64,000 nucleotides of DNA from Branchiostoma floridae (lineage: Eukaryota; Chordata; Leptocardii; Amphioxiformes; Branchiostomatidae): assembly GCF_000003815.2 (NCBI RefSeq), contig NC_049990.1, positions 12,295,712 to 12,359,711 of the forward strand, given 5' to 3'. This document shows positions 1 through 14,200 of this stretch, piece after piece. Under the pieces are notes generated by a model, which worked only from the letters and a program-made list of their open reading frames with translations, had not been told where the DNA came from and did not search any database. Position numbers and translations under genes: made by a program. Numbering within the stretch: position 1 is the stretch's first letter; every line of letters begins with the position of its first letter.

Positions 1-2271
1 CATCCATGAACTCGGCCACACCGTCGGCTTCTTCCACGAGCAGAGCAGACCAGACCGCGACTCGTACGTCAAGGTCCTGTGGGAGAACGTCCGCAAGAAC
101 CAGAAACACAACTTTGAAAAGTACGACTGGGACCGAGTCAACGACTTCAACATCCCGTACGACTACATTTCCGTCATGCACTACAGATCGGACGTGAGTA
201 ACTGCATTTAGTAGCTGACCAATCACTAGTGTGCTTGTGGTCACATGATAATGAAGTAAATCAGTCCGCCATGTTGGTGGGTCATCATATGAAAATGTTC
301 TTTCTTGTCATTTCGTTCCCTAACCTTAAAACGCACAGGTTTTTTTTTTCAATACTTAAAGACACAGACTTCAGAACCAGTGTTTTTGTATCTGAAGATC
401 AGGCGTCGTTTGCTCATGTCTATAAATTGTGACGTTAAATACATGACATATAATTCTAACGATGTTGTTAATCATTCGTGTAAAATACAAAAGATACAAT
501 TGAATAAATGGTAGAGAAACCTTTTTAAAAAGTGCACACAAGAAAACAAGCACATGCCAACGCTTAGTGAACACGTAAAATTATTCGTCCACAGGAATTC
601 GCTACCCGCGTTGGCCGGAGAAAGCTGCGTACAGTGGTGACCACTGACCCCTTCTTCCAGGATCTGATTGGTCAGCGGATTTCTCTCAGCTTCTTCGACA
701 TCAAGCTCGCGAACGCCATGTATGGCTGCAGTGGTGAGAACACACTCCCATCTAAACACTCACGTGACTTGTGACTTCATGTAGACCCCGCTATATAGTG
801 TGGTTAAAGACACGTGTCAAGGTTTGATAATTGTTAAGAAATGCTAAGAGATGTTAAGAAATGCTCTTAATGCTTGGTTCCACCTTCTTACATATATCTG
901 TCTTTTGCTATCTGTCTTAAAAGAAAGTTCCTTTATCATTGTACGTGCGATTTACCGGACCAACGCTAGAAGTAGATTGTTATACAATGACAACTAGAAT
1001 TCCAACATCATGATATAACTGGCTCATATTCTACATACACTGGTGAACTATTTTCCATTCAAATAATTACACAAAGTCGTAATACCCATTCAACACTTTT
1101 GACATTGATGCTTATAATCAATTTTCAGATCACTGCAATCCCACCGTGAAATGCAAGGGGGAGGCGTTTCTGAACTCGGACTGTAAGTGTATGTGCCGGA
1201 CGCACACGTCCCTCGGTGCCGAGGAGTGTCCCCGCAGTAGTTACGTACAGATCAGCGAGCCCCCTCGGCCCCGGACCCTACCGCCCCGGACCAGGACCTG
1301 GAGTATCCCCGCCCGCTCAGGGGAGCGCAGCAAGAGTAAGGAGAACGCCATCATCAAACCGAAGAAATCCAAAAGTGAGGACACGTTACACTAACCAGAA
1401 TTGTTGGGATATAAATGTAAGACTTTTCTGTTCAAAATAACCTCACATGCAATACCCTGCAGGGAAAAAGCAATCATTTTACAGCAAATTCTTTGACAAA
1501 TTAAAAAAAATTGAATTCGTTAGAAACTTTTAATCCTCACTGATCTTATTATTAAAACTTTAAAAAGTGTAAGACTTGTGTAACCTTAATTTGACTTCAT
1601 AGGATGTGAATACCATTTCTAATCCTGCTTCGGCCTTTAATATTTGCTTTATCTAATCATAAATTTAAATACATTTTGTCCATATTCACCGTACTAACCA
1701 TCATATCGACGTGTGTGTGTGTATTTTTCTTTTTAGTGCGGGGCGTATATAGGAATGAATGATTTATTTGATCATTATGATCATAAAAAAGTATATAACA
1801 GCCATCGGCTGAATCGCATACGTTTTACATGTGAAAACTTTAATATCTGTTTACTTCACATCTATAGAAGCTTCCAAGTGCTACCCGAAGAACGGCGCCT
1901 CCTACCGGGGCAAGCTCAGTACGACAATCCACGGCGAGTCCTGCCTGTCCTGGAGCGACACCTTGGACCGTGACGTCAGCGTGCACACCTACCCTGGCGG
2001 GCTGGCCGGGGTGGGGAAGCACAACTTCTGCCGTAACCCTCCCTACCCTTACAGCTCCCGCCCCTGGTGTTACGTCAAGTCCAGCCGGTACTGGGACTAC
2101 TGTGATATCCCGCTCTGTCGAGACAGGGACGGGTCAGGCGTATCTAAGGAGATAAACAGTAAGAAACATAGAAAGGGCTACAAGAGTAGGGAGAGGGGGA
2201 GGAAGCATAGACTGTGGCTACGCAGACGTCCTTCCTCTAAACCAGCTGATACCGAGGATAGGAGTCATTAA
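1..2271 (+). CDS. Astacin metalloprotease - EGF-like - kringle protein (3' part of gene)
   Basis: Coding exons by splice sites and phase: <2-193 (phase 0 end), 595-733 (phase 1), 1129-1374 (phase 1), 1868-2271 with stop; the 5' part lies outside the window. Exon 1 opens in the astacin zinc site (HELGHTVGFFHEQSRPDRD, three zinc His and the catalytic Glu) and ends with the Met-turn SVMHY. The second exon gives the family's C-terminal end (IGQR..LSFFD...N.MYGC). The third holds six Cys spaced as in the EGF-like module that follows many astacins (C-x5-C-x9-C-x-C-x-C-x10-C), then a Pro/Arg-rich linker. The last exon is one full kringle (six Cys, FCRNP, RPWCYV, WDYC) and a very basic tail rich in Arg/Lys/Ser. 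Predicted to be a secreted or extracellular endopeptidase; the kringle probably binds a protein or matrix partner. A possible AATAAA lies at 3050-3055. Substrate unknown. Confidence 0.88.
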
Positions 2272-3265
2272 CTAGGACGGATATGATTTTCCTTTTCTAG
2301 CCGCGAGGGGGCGTTAGTTGACGGAGGAGAGATGGCGTTGTACATACCGAACGTTTCTGTATATTAAACACATTCCTTGTAAAGTTTTGTATTTACAAAT
2401 GATGTTAAAAATGGTGGACTTGACTCATGGAGGGTGTGAGGGCTTCTGCATCAAGTCATTGAATATCGTGTGGAAAGTCATTGAATATTGTGTGGAAAAT
2501 CTCAAGAAAGTAGTTGCGACGATAAGATACATAACACAGTCACTAGCTGTAAAATACATTGTAGTCATCAGCTGTGCAGCGCCGACTAGCGGCTCTACCG
2601 GTAATGCATCTCCAGAATACAGAATACTTTCACCCTAGTTACTTTAAGAATTTCTAGCTCTATGTTATTTGTATATTTTGCACATCTTAACACTATTGTC
2701 ACAAAGGTTTTATGATCTCGTTTGTCTATTATTTCCTAATCACTTAGACTTAATATTTCAGGTTATGGTAAGATTTTCATTTTGTGAAGCAATTTAGTCG
2801 GTATCATACTGTGGCGATACTCGAGAATGTCAACTATTTATAAGCACAGGCTCAGTGGATATATGTACTTATAAGACGTTTGCAGGGAGCGCTTTTCACA
2901 ATTCATAGATACCGATTACCTCACCGGCATTGCTAAGTTATACGGACACTATTTAAGATGTCTTGAAGAGAAACGAAGACCTCACATAGTCTCGATACAA
3001 AGCCTCATTGATCACTCATATGTATTATTTTGACAACAGGTTTGAACTGAATAAACCAAAAAGCCACCACATGCGTTTCGTTACTTTTTCTTTTAAAAAG
3101 TGTACATGATCTTATATGATCATAGTTCATGAACTGGGATATATATGAGAATTGTCCGGTTTAAGCTAGTAACGTCTAACTTTGAATTTGAAGGGAGGAA
3201 GAAAGTAACAAATGAATGTATCAACGAATAAAATGAATGAGTGATAAATGAACGAATGAAGGAAA

Positions 3266-3304
3266 GGATGAATGGATGGATTGATGGATGGATGGATGGA
3301 TGGA
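3266..3304. repeat. (GGAT)n microsatellite
   Basis: Tetranucleotide run of GATG/GGAT units, preceded by a degenerate AATGA-rich stretch from about 3210. The opposite strand reads as an artefactual Ser/Ile/His/Pro ORF. Confidence 0.85.
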
Positions 3305-6300
3305 ATGTTATTGACTCTGAGATTGAATGGATTTTTTTGCACAAATATAGTACAAGTCGTAGCCTGATTAAATCTCACTTATAGCAGCCCGCTCAGTATC
3401 CGGCCGGCCTTCTAGACGGATGGGCCAGTTGCAGCTCTGGGCAGCAGAGGTTGTGTCACACAGACCATACAAGTCGTATCTTCAGCCCTTATAGCTTATG
3501 CGTATATAATTGACGAAACTGTAGGTTTGAGTCACTCAGGGCCATCCCAACCTCACACCTCATCTGCTATTCGTGATTTACTGACATGGTGGCTTCGGTT
3601 AGTACAAAGGGAATATCTCTCGATATATCATCATGACATCTGCACCCTCCAGATATTTTTTATTGGTCGTAAAGTCCTGGCAGCCGCACCTGGACCCTTA
3701 GGTCACAGTTGAACGGTCACCCGTTGATAGAAATTGTGACGTTTTGAACGTAGGGGCGGGGGGTGGGGATTGGTGCCACATGACCAATTACGTAAAGCGT
3801 AGTCGGCCGATTTGATTCTACGTTATTCTACGGACCCATATGTGTAGTGTAGTGTAGTCGGTGTATTCGACGTGTAGTGTAGTCGGTGCATTCTACTTAA
3901 TGGGCATCTGAATTAAGCGTATAGCGAAGCCAGTCTGTCCAAGCTAACTTTAATGCATTTTCGCTGCCTTCCTGACTTAAGCGTAGAGCGTTAACGCCTT
4001 ATGATTCCCCCATGCAGACCCCTTAACATTTTGGCGTATTGGTGAATGCTGGCATGTATGATGCAATGTCCATTTGTGTGTCTTCTAATAATGAATACAT
4101 TGCAGTTGCTGTTTTGATAGCACTGGATTTGAAAGACTTGATCATTCTTCCATTGATTCATTCATTCAATCAATCCATCGGTCATCCGTTCATTAGCATT
4201 CACAAAGGTCGGCTAGCACATTACGTTACAAACGGATAAAGTCTTACTCCTTAAGATCCGCTTAATACCTTCCTTTGCATCATTTTGTTCTGAAACAAAG
4301 AAAATCCATTATCTTTGTAAAAAAATAATCAGAAAAGTTGATACAAAACATAGGTTTAACTTCCTCCTGCCCGCTGAGATGAGCATTACGAAATGAATAG
4401 TTTGGACAGGCGTTTTTACCCCGAGGGTCGCCATCTCGGTCCGACACCTGCGGTTCCCTTTGTGCCATTGTGTGTGTGTTATCTCTGAGATCTGCCCCTC
4501 CGGCGGGGATCCATTTGTGGCATCTCATCGGAGCACCACAAACGGTGTGCAATCAGCCGAATGGAATGTACCCCAACAACGTGCTGGCATTCCTCGCTCA
4601 GAGCTAATAATTAGGCGACCAAACATGGCCAACTTTTCCCCCTGCCCCCCTCCCCCTTTTCCAACAAACAGCTTAAACACAAACGATGCAATCACGCAAC
4701 TTAAAAAATTACTTCTCTGTTGTTTCGCTCCGATCAATTACCTAAATGTCACGTTATAATTATCAGACACAACGCAATACGTCAAGCAACTGGGAAGGTT
4801 TGACGCAGGTGGTTAATTCAGTATCATTCAGGGGGAGGGGGCGTGCCAGACAGAAAATCATAGGGTAAAAACTGGCAAACCTGTGTTTAACTGTGATTCT
4901 TCCTTTGCGTCATAGGGCTCTTTTCAATTCGAAGATTTGCATAACTCAGCTTCGTGTCTTTAAGTTTTATTGTTACGTGTACGTTTGTATGCCTGTATAT
5001 AAGTTTCCTCTCTTCCTAAGATAGTATTCGGCCTAAGATACTAGATCTTCAAGTATTACTACAGTGTAATTATCGACCCTAAACACCGGAAAAAGCGACG
5101 CACTATCCGTTAAGGAAATGCCAGGCATGTCTTGACTAGTCCTCGAGTCTAATTTAGCCAGAAGCGTGATTCACAAATAAACCACTGTTGACTGTAAATG
5201 AGTTGATCAGATTTAAGCATATTTCTTTACCAAAAGACAAACAGGAAATAGTACGCCCTGTGTTATTTCCTGATATACATAAAACAACCAAGAATCACAT
5301 CATATGGTGACCGTAGTAACCTATGGTTTACTGCAATGTTGTTGTTTTGAGGACGTATTCCCAAGTGGCTGTTCGGATAATCTAGTCTTATCTCAATAGC
5401 ACATAATGAGCGAAATAATGGAGGATCGGAATCTGGAACATTTAGCGATTAGAACGATGCCAAAACTGGATGCTCATTTTGAGTGGGTGACAAACACTCA
5501 AACAATACCACTTAGACACAGAGTATGTGTGGGACAGGTTTTCTTTTTGAAAATTGTTGTCTAGCCTTTCGGTGCCATTTCCTTCGTCCCTGTAGGTTTC
5601 CTGTCGTAGTAAACACAAAATGGTGATTAAGATGAGATGTTACAGATAAGATCGCGAGGTGGGGCTGTGCATATACACTTTTAAATTTATGTATGAACAA
5701 ATCATAGCTGTCGTCTCATCTGTACTCATCTATGTCTGACAAGGTTCATGTAATCTTGTAACAACTGTTTTCTGATATCATATTTTTCTCTGTATACCAC
5801 TCGTGATATGTTGTAAAAATGAACAATTGAGTCACCTTTGTTTCATAAGCTATTATACAAGATGCATCTGGCATCAACGTCCACATTTAAGTAACCATTG
5901 CCCTGGACAAGGACGCAATAAAGAGATGAGAAATGTGTTGGCTCTTTAAATGAGTTCCGGCCCTTTGTCTTCAAACTGCGTGAAACTTTCTGTCGCAAAG
6001 TGTCATGTCCTCTTTCGGGTCTTCATTCGTTCGAATTCAGTCGCATCGCTGATTTTCTATCAAGAAAGATACATTCGATACCTTGAGAGGTTTTAACAAA
6101 CACAACTCACAGAAAATGTGTATTTGTCTTGTGTACTAGTCAGTTCTGTCATAGATAAGGATGTCTTCAGTCATTCTTAAAGGAAATACGCGACATACTT
6201 GTCTGAATACCTCAGATCAGGGCTGGCTTTGTCCTTAACTGTACCTCCATTCATGATATGTCCTTCTTATTCATGAAAAGAGATGATATCTATCTCCCAA

Positions 6301-8689
6301 GATAGATGATCACATGTAACTTGATGCTACACAACTTCCATATTTATGATCTACTTGCTGAACTCTCGGTGCCCTTTGTCAGGGCGTATCCACGAGGGTA
6401 TATCGTTGGACGCTCCCTCCCACACTTGAAACACTACATATTACTGATAACACAAAGCTTTCACACATTACACATAGGTGCACGGTGTTCTTTTCGTGTC
6501 TTTGAACTCCCTGCACGCGATTGACAACAGATCATGGTAGTTTCCGATGACTGTTTGTGTTTTGAATGGCACCTGGCGAGGAACACCCTGTCCCCACACC
6601 GTACGCTCTCTTTGCCGGGCGTCACGGTTTGGTGACTACCTGCCCTGAGGCGAGGTGCAGCGGGTAACAATGAGAGAATTCCGGCGTCGAGGTGGGACCA
6701 GTTGTCCATTTGTCACGGAGGGCACAACGTGCGAGGACATCGCTGCTATCTGTGGACCCCGCGGACCCCTAGGACTTAACCTTAGTAAGTAGTTTTACCA
6801 CTCCGTTTCCATCAAGGTCCACCGCGTAATGCTATCACACGGTATCTCCGCATAGTGAACGTAAGAGCTGTTCGACCGGCAAAAAGACGATTTTAGGAGA
6901 TACAAAATGTCCGACTTAAGATGTAACAGGTGCGCTCCAATTAGTACCTAAACAGGTGTGAATCCCACAGCGCTGATTCCATACTTCTAGTCTTACTTTT
7001 TCCTTTTACGTAGTAGTTTTATACTTTTTAAAGAAGTATGCCATCCTTGCTTGAAGAAGAATCTTTGCGATGATGTTGAAAATGCGTAACCAGGCGGTTT
7101 TAGTTGAAAATAGGCATTTTCAGCCACGCCTGTTTTTGTGCGGAAAGCAGCATGGTTGTAAATTGAAAAAAAAAACAAGCAGGGGGCCCGACAACCTGTT
7201 ATTTTCTGTCTGTGCCTTTTGATTCGCCAGCAACTAGTTGTCTCTTCGCACCTTTTCTGTGAGGAGAAATTATGAGAACAAGAGGCAGGTCTGTCTCTTG
7301 TAGATGCTGAAGGTGTGGCCCTCAAGGGGAATTCCATGTCTACGTGACTAGGTCCACATCTATCTCTTAACGATTCAACAAGAGTTCGTTTCAACCTGGG
7401 AAACACAAAGATAGATATCTATCTTCCTTTTTCTTTTTCTTTTTGTGGTAGGATTATCAACCATAGTAAACGTACGGGCGCGGTCGTTTCATCACAGTAG
7501 CAGGGTATAATTATGACTCGTTCGGTCTATGAGTTTGTTGCTATAGTCTGCTAGCTGTTAGATGTCAACTCGTGTTTCAGAGATCATCGGAAAGATTTTC
7601 ATACGTAGTGGACTCATTTGAGAATCACTTTTTAAAAATTTGTGATAACAACCAATATAGAAATATGCAGCATAAAACTCGTAAAATCGTTGAAGCCTGA
7701 CAGGGAAAATTACAGGTATACTTCACAGATGTCTGTCATTGGGTGTTTTAATGGTGACCTGTCTAGCTTAGCATCATTCAAACCAAGAACGTTACATAAC
7801 GTCCTTGTTCAAACATGCCACTGCCACCCATATTGGACAGTTTGTACCTTTCAATCCTCTTTCCGTTGCCAATATTTCGTCGAATCAAAGTATACCCTTT
7901 ACAGGAAACGCTCTTATTCCCACTTAATGTTAATGATGTAGTGGCGCAATTTCCTTTGCCATTAGGTAAAAACAAATAGACTTAAAAGGGCGTCTGAAAA
8001 GTTTCGTGATGGTCTAGACTGATTACAGTGTCCCATTAAAAGGGGTAACATCATTGGTGGCCCGTTTGAACTATTCAGACCTCCTACACACAATGTTTTA
8101 TTTGAAATACCTTATGATCTTAAACTGTATGTCTTGGCCACAAGGCAACTGTGTGTATTATTCCAGACGTGTTTCTGTGGTTATGGGTGAAGAAACTCTT
8201 TGTATAAAAGCATGTTCAGGATAAATGTATCAACATAGCTGACATTTTCATGTTCTTTTTACCTCTCGAAGATATTCACAATCTTCGTTTGTATGTTTGC
8301 TTGATCATGTTTGGCTAGGCTTTGTCATGCGTAGTTTGCAACTACAACAACTGGAGATGTTCTCTTGGTCTATACTTTGTCTGAAACAGCTAGAAATCCT
8401 ACAAGTTCATAGTTGAGCGACTCTTGGTCGTGTTTTCGGTGTGATGAAAGCATGTAGATAAAAACGGAACGGATGCTTAAGTCCTCTTAATGTTGTTGTC
8501 AGTACTGGAGCAGCGGCATTCCGCAGAAAAACGAGAATCCGGGGAATTTCCGTGGTCACAAGTGTGATGGAAGTCTCGTTTAGGGTCACCGGTGACGATT
8601 TACACGTTTTGACAGCGATCGATCTCATCGTAGGTCCATCCACCTGTGCGTTGTGTATTGTCTATCGTAATGACGACCGGGTCCACAAG

Positions 8690-8985
8690 ACGTGCATGCG
8701 TATATATTCAAGTCCGTATGTGGTCCATATGAAATTGTTAGTCTTTACCAGGCTTTATAAGTCACTGGAAACTGTAGAAATTGGACAAATATAGACGGAT
8801 AACATGCCAGGAGAGTTAGCTGTCCGAGGAGTATGGTTTGCGACCCAGCTATCTCGTCTGGCATGTTATCTGGCTATATTTATCCCATTTTTATCATTTT
8901 TCCAGAGACCTGTGGAGCCTGGTAAAGGCTAACACTTCCATACGGACCACATACGGACTTGAATATATACGCAAGTGTGAAGCCA
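8690..8985. mobile_element. Foldback / MITE-like inverted repeat element
   Basis: The left half (about 8695-8835) and right half (about 8840-8980) are near-complete reverse complements. Both contain GCGTATATATTCAAGTCCG, a TTTACCAGGC core and AACATGCCAG blocks in mirrored order, with almost no spacer. It has no coding capacity. Fragments of the same family are recognisable around 21960-22200 (AGTACAGTTTGCGACCT and TGGTAGAGACTAACA blocks). A non-autonomous DNA transposon is the simplest reading; no target-site duplication was established. Confidence 0.75.
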
Positions 8986-9660
8986 CCCAAATACTATGTC
9001 GTTTTACGTTCAACTACTCTTACATCATCATCATCATATCGTTCCGTGCCAGGACTGCAGCCAGGCCACGGCCTCCTCATTAGCTTCTAGTAGGTCCTGG
9101 TTGGAGATGATGGGGCCTAATACGCAGTCCTAATACGCAATTACATCATCTCAAGACAAATGGACTTGTAAAAGTTAAAAGAGAAGATATCTTGCAACAA
9201 TCTGTAAGATTTAGACACCAGATGGTACCAGAATGATGTTCCCATTATTCTGACTCATTTGAGTGAAAACTTCCATGTCAAATGTCCGTATAAAGCTTTA
9301 TTAAGGCAATGATGTACTAAAACGTCAAATCTTCCCACGATGCTTACTCAACCAATTTACGAGCTCTGTACTCAGTTAATGAGCAAACATTTCTTTGCAG
9401 TAATTATCAGATGGTGTTCTCTTACACCAATTGTTCCCTTGCAAAAAAATGGGTATTTTCATTCCTTTCGTATACCGGATACCTCCATATCATACCGACA
9501 ATCTCTTGTTTGCTTTGATAATAGCTAGTGGCGATATAACACCTATGTCTTTCTGTGCCGCGTTTGATCTTTTTCTTCCGTAGCTTATTGTCTTTTTCAT
9601 ATGACATCGTTTTCGTGCATTAAAATTCCGAGAAAATCCACCTATTTTGTTGACTGAAAG

Positions 9661-9708
9661 CAAGGAGGTTATATATAACTTCCTGGTGGTTATATATAAT
9701 CTCCTTAG
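9661..9708. repeat. Short hairpin with CAAGGAGGTTA arm
   Basis: CAAGGAGGTTATATATAA is followed, after an 11-13 base spacer, by TTATATATAATCTCCTTAG, an imperfect inverted repeat. The same 11-mer CAAGGAGGTTA occurs at 28881, 38202-38212 (complement) and 56087. Confidence 0.7.
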
Positions 9709-10509
9709 TCAAAGCAATAATCCGACAGATATTTCCTTCGCTAATGGCCAGACCAAATATGCACTGTCAACCATGTGACATAGATGCTATGTCAAATGTC
9801 TAGAATAACTTTTTTGGCTATACATATGTAGATAGTAGTTAAGATATTTTTCCCAGGTGATATGAAATTGCTTTTATCACTCTGTACTAAACTAGTAAAA
9901 GGTGTAGTCAAAACAAATTATCGAGCTTCATAATAGTATCTGTTAATGAGTTTCTTTGCGAAACCATTCTTTCCTGATGACGTCATAGAGATAACAACGA
10001 TTGTTGGCTTTAACGATTAATACACTAGGGAGCATCGTTCAAACAAATCATGTTTTTGGAATACAAGGTATTTACAAGTCAAAATCACCGTAAGAAATTA
10101 GATTTGTATGCATTGTACTGAAACGTGCTAGTCACGATTTGACATCTTTGGAATTGGATACTGAAGAACAGATGGGCAAGAACAATCATACCATGAAATA
10201 AATCACACCAGCTTTATGCACCATTATCTTAACGGAAGTGTGGGATATAATCTGTACAAATCGGACTGCGGTTAAGATAGGCGTTCCTCGGCAATTAAAA
10301 CTCTGTCATTTGATGTGCTCAAGACAACTACTCATTAAAGGCATCATCTCCATAAGAAAAGATTGAGATTTCGCACGCGATTTCTCATTTCTTCTCACGA
10401 CTTGTTACTAATCTCGGCATCAGGAAGAATTTCTTTGATTTTTCTACATTGATTGATCGAGGGTTATCGATCATACAAAGTCATGCCAATTAGAGTATAC
10501 AAGTAGGCA

Positions 10510-10526
10510 GCCCCCCCCCCCCCCCC
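10510..10526. repeat. Poly-C tract
   Basis: Uninterrupted run of about 17 C followed by a short ACACA-rich stretch. Length is likely variable and prone to sequencing error. Confidence 0.8.
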
Positions 10527-11288
10527 ACACAAACACACACCATTTGGATCCTCGACAACTTCACTCCTTAGTCGGAGATTAACAAAAGTAAAAGCGGCTA
10601 TAACTTTGCACAAAGTCTAAGTGGAACGAATATAGCTAATGTTTTCAAATAATGGGCATTACTTCATTAAAACTTCCCTAATCGTTACCCTATTAACAGT
10701 AATGCGGTTCTGGGACGGCTTTGCTGAAGGCAAAATACTTTTTCTTTGTTCTCATGGAGGAGATTAATCGCTGCATTCCACACCTAGCGCGGCTTGTCTT
10801 TGTAGTAGGCTTCTTCTTGGTATGTGGAGAATGATTGACGGCGAATCTCGGCCAATTCATTTTCATTGATTTACGATTGATGTTGCTTTATTGTATAAAG
10901 ACCACCTCTGTCAGGATCTCATTAGATTTAACTACGGTCGCTTTTTCAAACTACATTTTGACCGGAAATAGCCACAATCAGAGATGTAATTGTGTACCAT
11001 AAAGCCACACTTTACATCGTTCGTGTTAACTACATTCGATTTTTAAAACTACATTTTGACGGGAAAAAGGTCACAATGAGAGATATGATTGCTGACGATA
11101 AATATCTGCTTTACCTCTTTTATGTTACGTATCCTAATCATGTATATAAAGAAGCCTCGTTAACTGTTGACTGTGGAAGAAGGTTTATGCTTTATTTGCA
11201 TCTATTGCATACTTATTCATACATATGTTATTTTCTTCGTTTTTTTTAGATATAACAGGCGACGCCAACACCCTGTGAAAGAGACACT

Positions 11289-14200
11289 ATGAGACTTTTC
11301 CTGTGTACCCTGCTGGCATTACTCGCTACCACGAGTGCAGCATGGAGTTTCTGGAACCCGTTTGCCAGCGGCAGCAAAGGTCTGTACATAGCTTTGTGTT
11401 CTAGTTTACCATTATTCAGGATACATTGTCCTGACACTACTTGGCATAGCTGTTAGAGTGTTGGGCTCGGAACCTAGAGGTCCCGAGTTCGATACCCGCC
11501 GTGCACCCGACGTTGTGCCCTTGGGAAAGGCATGCGCACTTGACTCACCATTCAAAGTTTAGGCATCGATATCCGTAATTGAAAACGCTACTGCTATTTC
11601 GTAAGCCGTTATAATAATTTTTCTTAGCTTTAAGATTAGAACAAAAAATTATATGATTCAAGTGAAATTAAATTTTATTAAATCACCATAGAAATCATGT
11701 AAGCATATATAAGCGCATTGTGTCTCTTAATAGTGTCAGTTAAAAGTAATATCATCATCACGGTTGAATCGACTAACAATTACAAAACTAAAATTTTCGA
11801 AATTTTTGTTACAGTTAACGTTACAACTTTAGTTCCGAATATATATATATATATAAAGCGTAACGCATGCAAGTAACTTGCAAGTAAAGATTCTTCTTTT
11901 TGTCTGTTACAGAGCAACTTCTTCGCCAAGAAGAAGACGAACTTATTCCTGACGAAGACTGCTACACAGGTAAAGGCGAGAAGTACAAGGGCCGTACTTT
12001 CTTCACGGAGAAAGACGAGATGTGTTTGCGGTGGGACTCCAGCGAGGTGCTGTTCCGGTCGTACAACGTGCTGACGCACCCTGACGGCGAGTACGGGGTG
12101 GGGGAGCACAACTACTGCAGGAACCCGGCCCCCGGGACCGTGTCCCGACCCTGGTGCTACGTCGCGTCAGAAGAGGACTGGGACTACTGCAACGTTCTGA
12201 AATGCTTAGGTATGTGTTTATAGATGCGTGTGTTCCCATTCAAATAACGTCAAATGTCTCTCCAAAAATGATTTATACATCATTACCTACATGACAAAAT
12301 GGAGGTATAGTTTTGGACCCGTTGCCTATGTCTGTGTGTGTGTATCCGAAGTGATAACTTAAGAACTTAACCTGCATGGATTTTGATTATATCAACGCAA
12401 AGGTCAGGGTCGATTTTGGTCCCCCTAGCGGCTACCTTGATACTGCAGCAGAACTTCCGTTTTCGTATCTTTTGTCCTAGACATTCTGTACCTGTGGTAT
12501 TGCTCATACAAGTATTTTTTTCGTTTCCCCTTCAACAACTAGTTTTCTAGTTAAGAATGTACCGCTGTGCCACAGTCTAGAGTATCTTGCTGTATGGAGT
12601 TGTCATTTACGAACTTCATTTCAAAATGACAACTCAACACTATTGATGATCACTTCCTTCCCCTGCTTACATTTATGACAACTTTACCGTAAAGCCGATA
12701 AGTAGATTTGAGTGTTATGTTCACCAGGATCTGACGGTGGTGATGAATGCGCAGAGCCTGTGTGTAACAACATCTGTGAATATGGTTTCAAGAAAGACGA
12801 CAAAGGGTGCGACACCTGCGACTGCAAGGATCCTCCAAGTAAGTACTTATATCTGAGTCATACACGTATCATATGCATGAAACCTTCTGTAAGTGTTTTC
12901 AAATATGCAAACACAACGTAAACATCACCAACGTAAAATAGCTGTTTTCAGCAAACGCATTATTTTTTTAGCTGTCTCCTCGTCACCTTACATTTTAGAT
13001 CGATTGATTATAGAATACACTTTAGCTAGAAAAATCGACACGAATGAATACAAGCTTAATATTTAGTATGTTATGCATATGCAAAATCAATTCGAAAACG
13101 GGAAAACGATTGCCTAATGACACTACTACAAGTTGTTACAGTGTTTCAAGCATCTTGCGCAGATCCTAGAGAATAATGCACGTTAAACAAAACTTCTTCT
13201 TACAGTTGGTAAGCGTACAACGGCGAAGCCCACCCAGAAACCAACACCTGAACCTACCAAAAAGCCTGAGGAGAAGACAACACCAAAAGCAAAAGAAGAA
13301 GAGACAACTAAGAAGGCCCCGATGACCGCCCTGTGTCCGGCGATCGATATGTCCGGAATGGATCCTCCGCCTGTGTCCAGTTGTGCATCAGGGATGAAGC
13401 ACACCATTGGTAAAGTGTGCTGGGTGATGTGCACCAATGGCTCCCCGATAGAGATCGCCGTGTGTCAGGAGGATGGTACATGGTCCAAGGACTTATCCAA
13501 CATCAAATGTAAAGGTAGGTCATAGAAAAATCAATAGGCTCTGCTTTTTGTTATGGTGTTCCTTTTCACATGGTTGAAGTACTAGCACTTCATTAGTTTG
13601 AACCGTGTGCAAGTGCAGAAAACTTATACGTTTACGTGATTTATTGACATACACGAGTTGACTGTCATACAATGTATACAGTTTCCAATCATTGATGTAC
13701 ATGTACTACTTTACTGAATTGCCAGGGTTAAGGTTATATATTCCTTCTTGATCTTCATATATTGAATTGTTACGCCAAATAGCATTTACTGGATATGCAT
13801 CTGGATATGCTTTTGGAAACGGTCAAACGTTTCAGGCAGAATCCACTACCTTTCGTCATTGACACTGAAGAATTTAACAATTGAAATGAGTTGTTATATT
13901 CCATGTTCTCTTTTTTTAACTAGCTAGTGGCATTTTTCCCCATTTTATGACAAGGGGTATTTTTCCATGGAGTTGCAATCTTGCATTTATCAAGATACTA
14001 TGATGTTAAACATTTACCTGTACATGTCATTTATTAATCTCCTAGAGTCAGCGCCCAAGGCGCCGACTGAGGCCCCCACAACACCGAAGATGAAGGCCAC
14101 CACCAAGAAACCTGCCGCCACCACCCCTGCACCGGTCAAGAAAACAACCGTGAAGCCCACGACGGTCAAACCAACAACGGTCAAACCGACAACGGCCAAA

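Larger units (their letters stand above)
2272..11249. other. Intergenic region between first and second kringle genes
   Basis: No convincing gene was seen. ORFs here are short, lack protein-like composition and overlap on both strands. Contents include a (GGAT)n tract near 3266-3304, a small GTAGTGTAGTCGG tandem repeat near 3841-3895, a foldback element at 8690-8985, a hairpin at 9661-9708 and a poly-C run near 10510-10526. A pyrimidine tract with AG ending at 11249 is the likely acceptor of the second gene's first coding exon, so an unseen 5' UTR exon should lie in the right part of this stretch. Confidence 0.6.

Noticed and set aside
3120-3378. Ser/Ile/His/Pro-rich ORFs on the - strand
   Set aside because: They are the translation of a GGAT microsatellite.
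6993-7406. 137-aa - strand ORF
   Set aside because: Low-quality composition with poly-F/poly-K ends from homopolymer runs, no conserved motif, no splice context.
10505-10530. Poly-C run and poly-G runs elsewhere as possible G-quadruplex signals
   Set aside because: Single uninterrupted homopolymers without the spaced G-run pattern; more likely replication slippage.
11450-11520. Possible tRNA gene in the intron of the second kringle gene
   Set aside because: A- and B-box-like words exist, but the ends do not pair and the tail matches a SINE body found elsewhere in the window.
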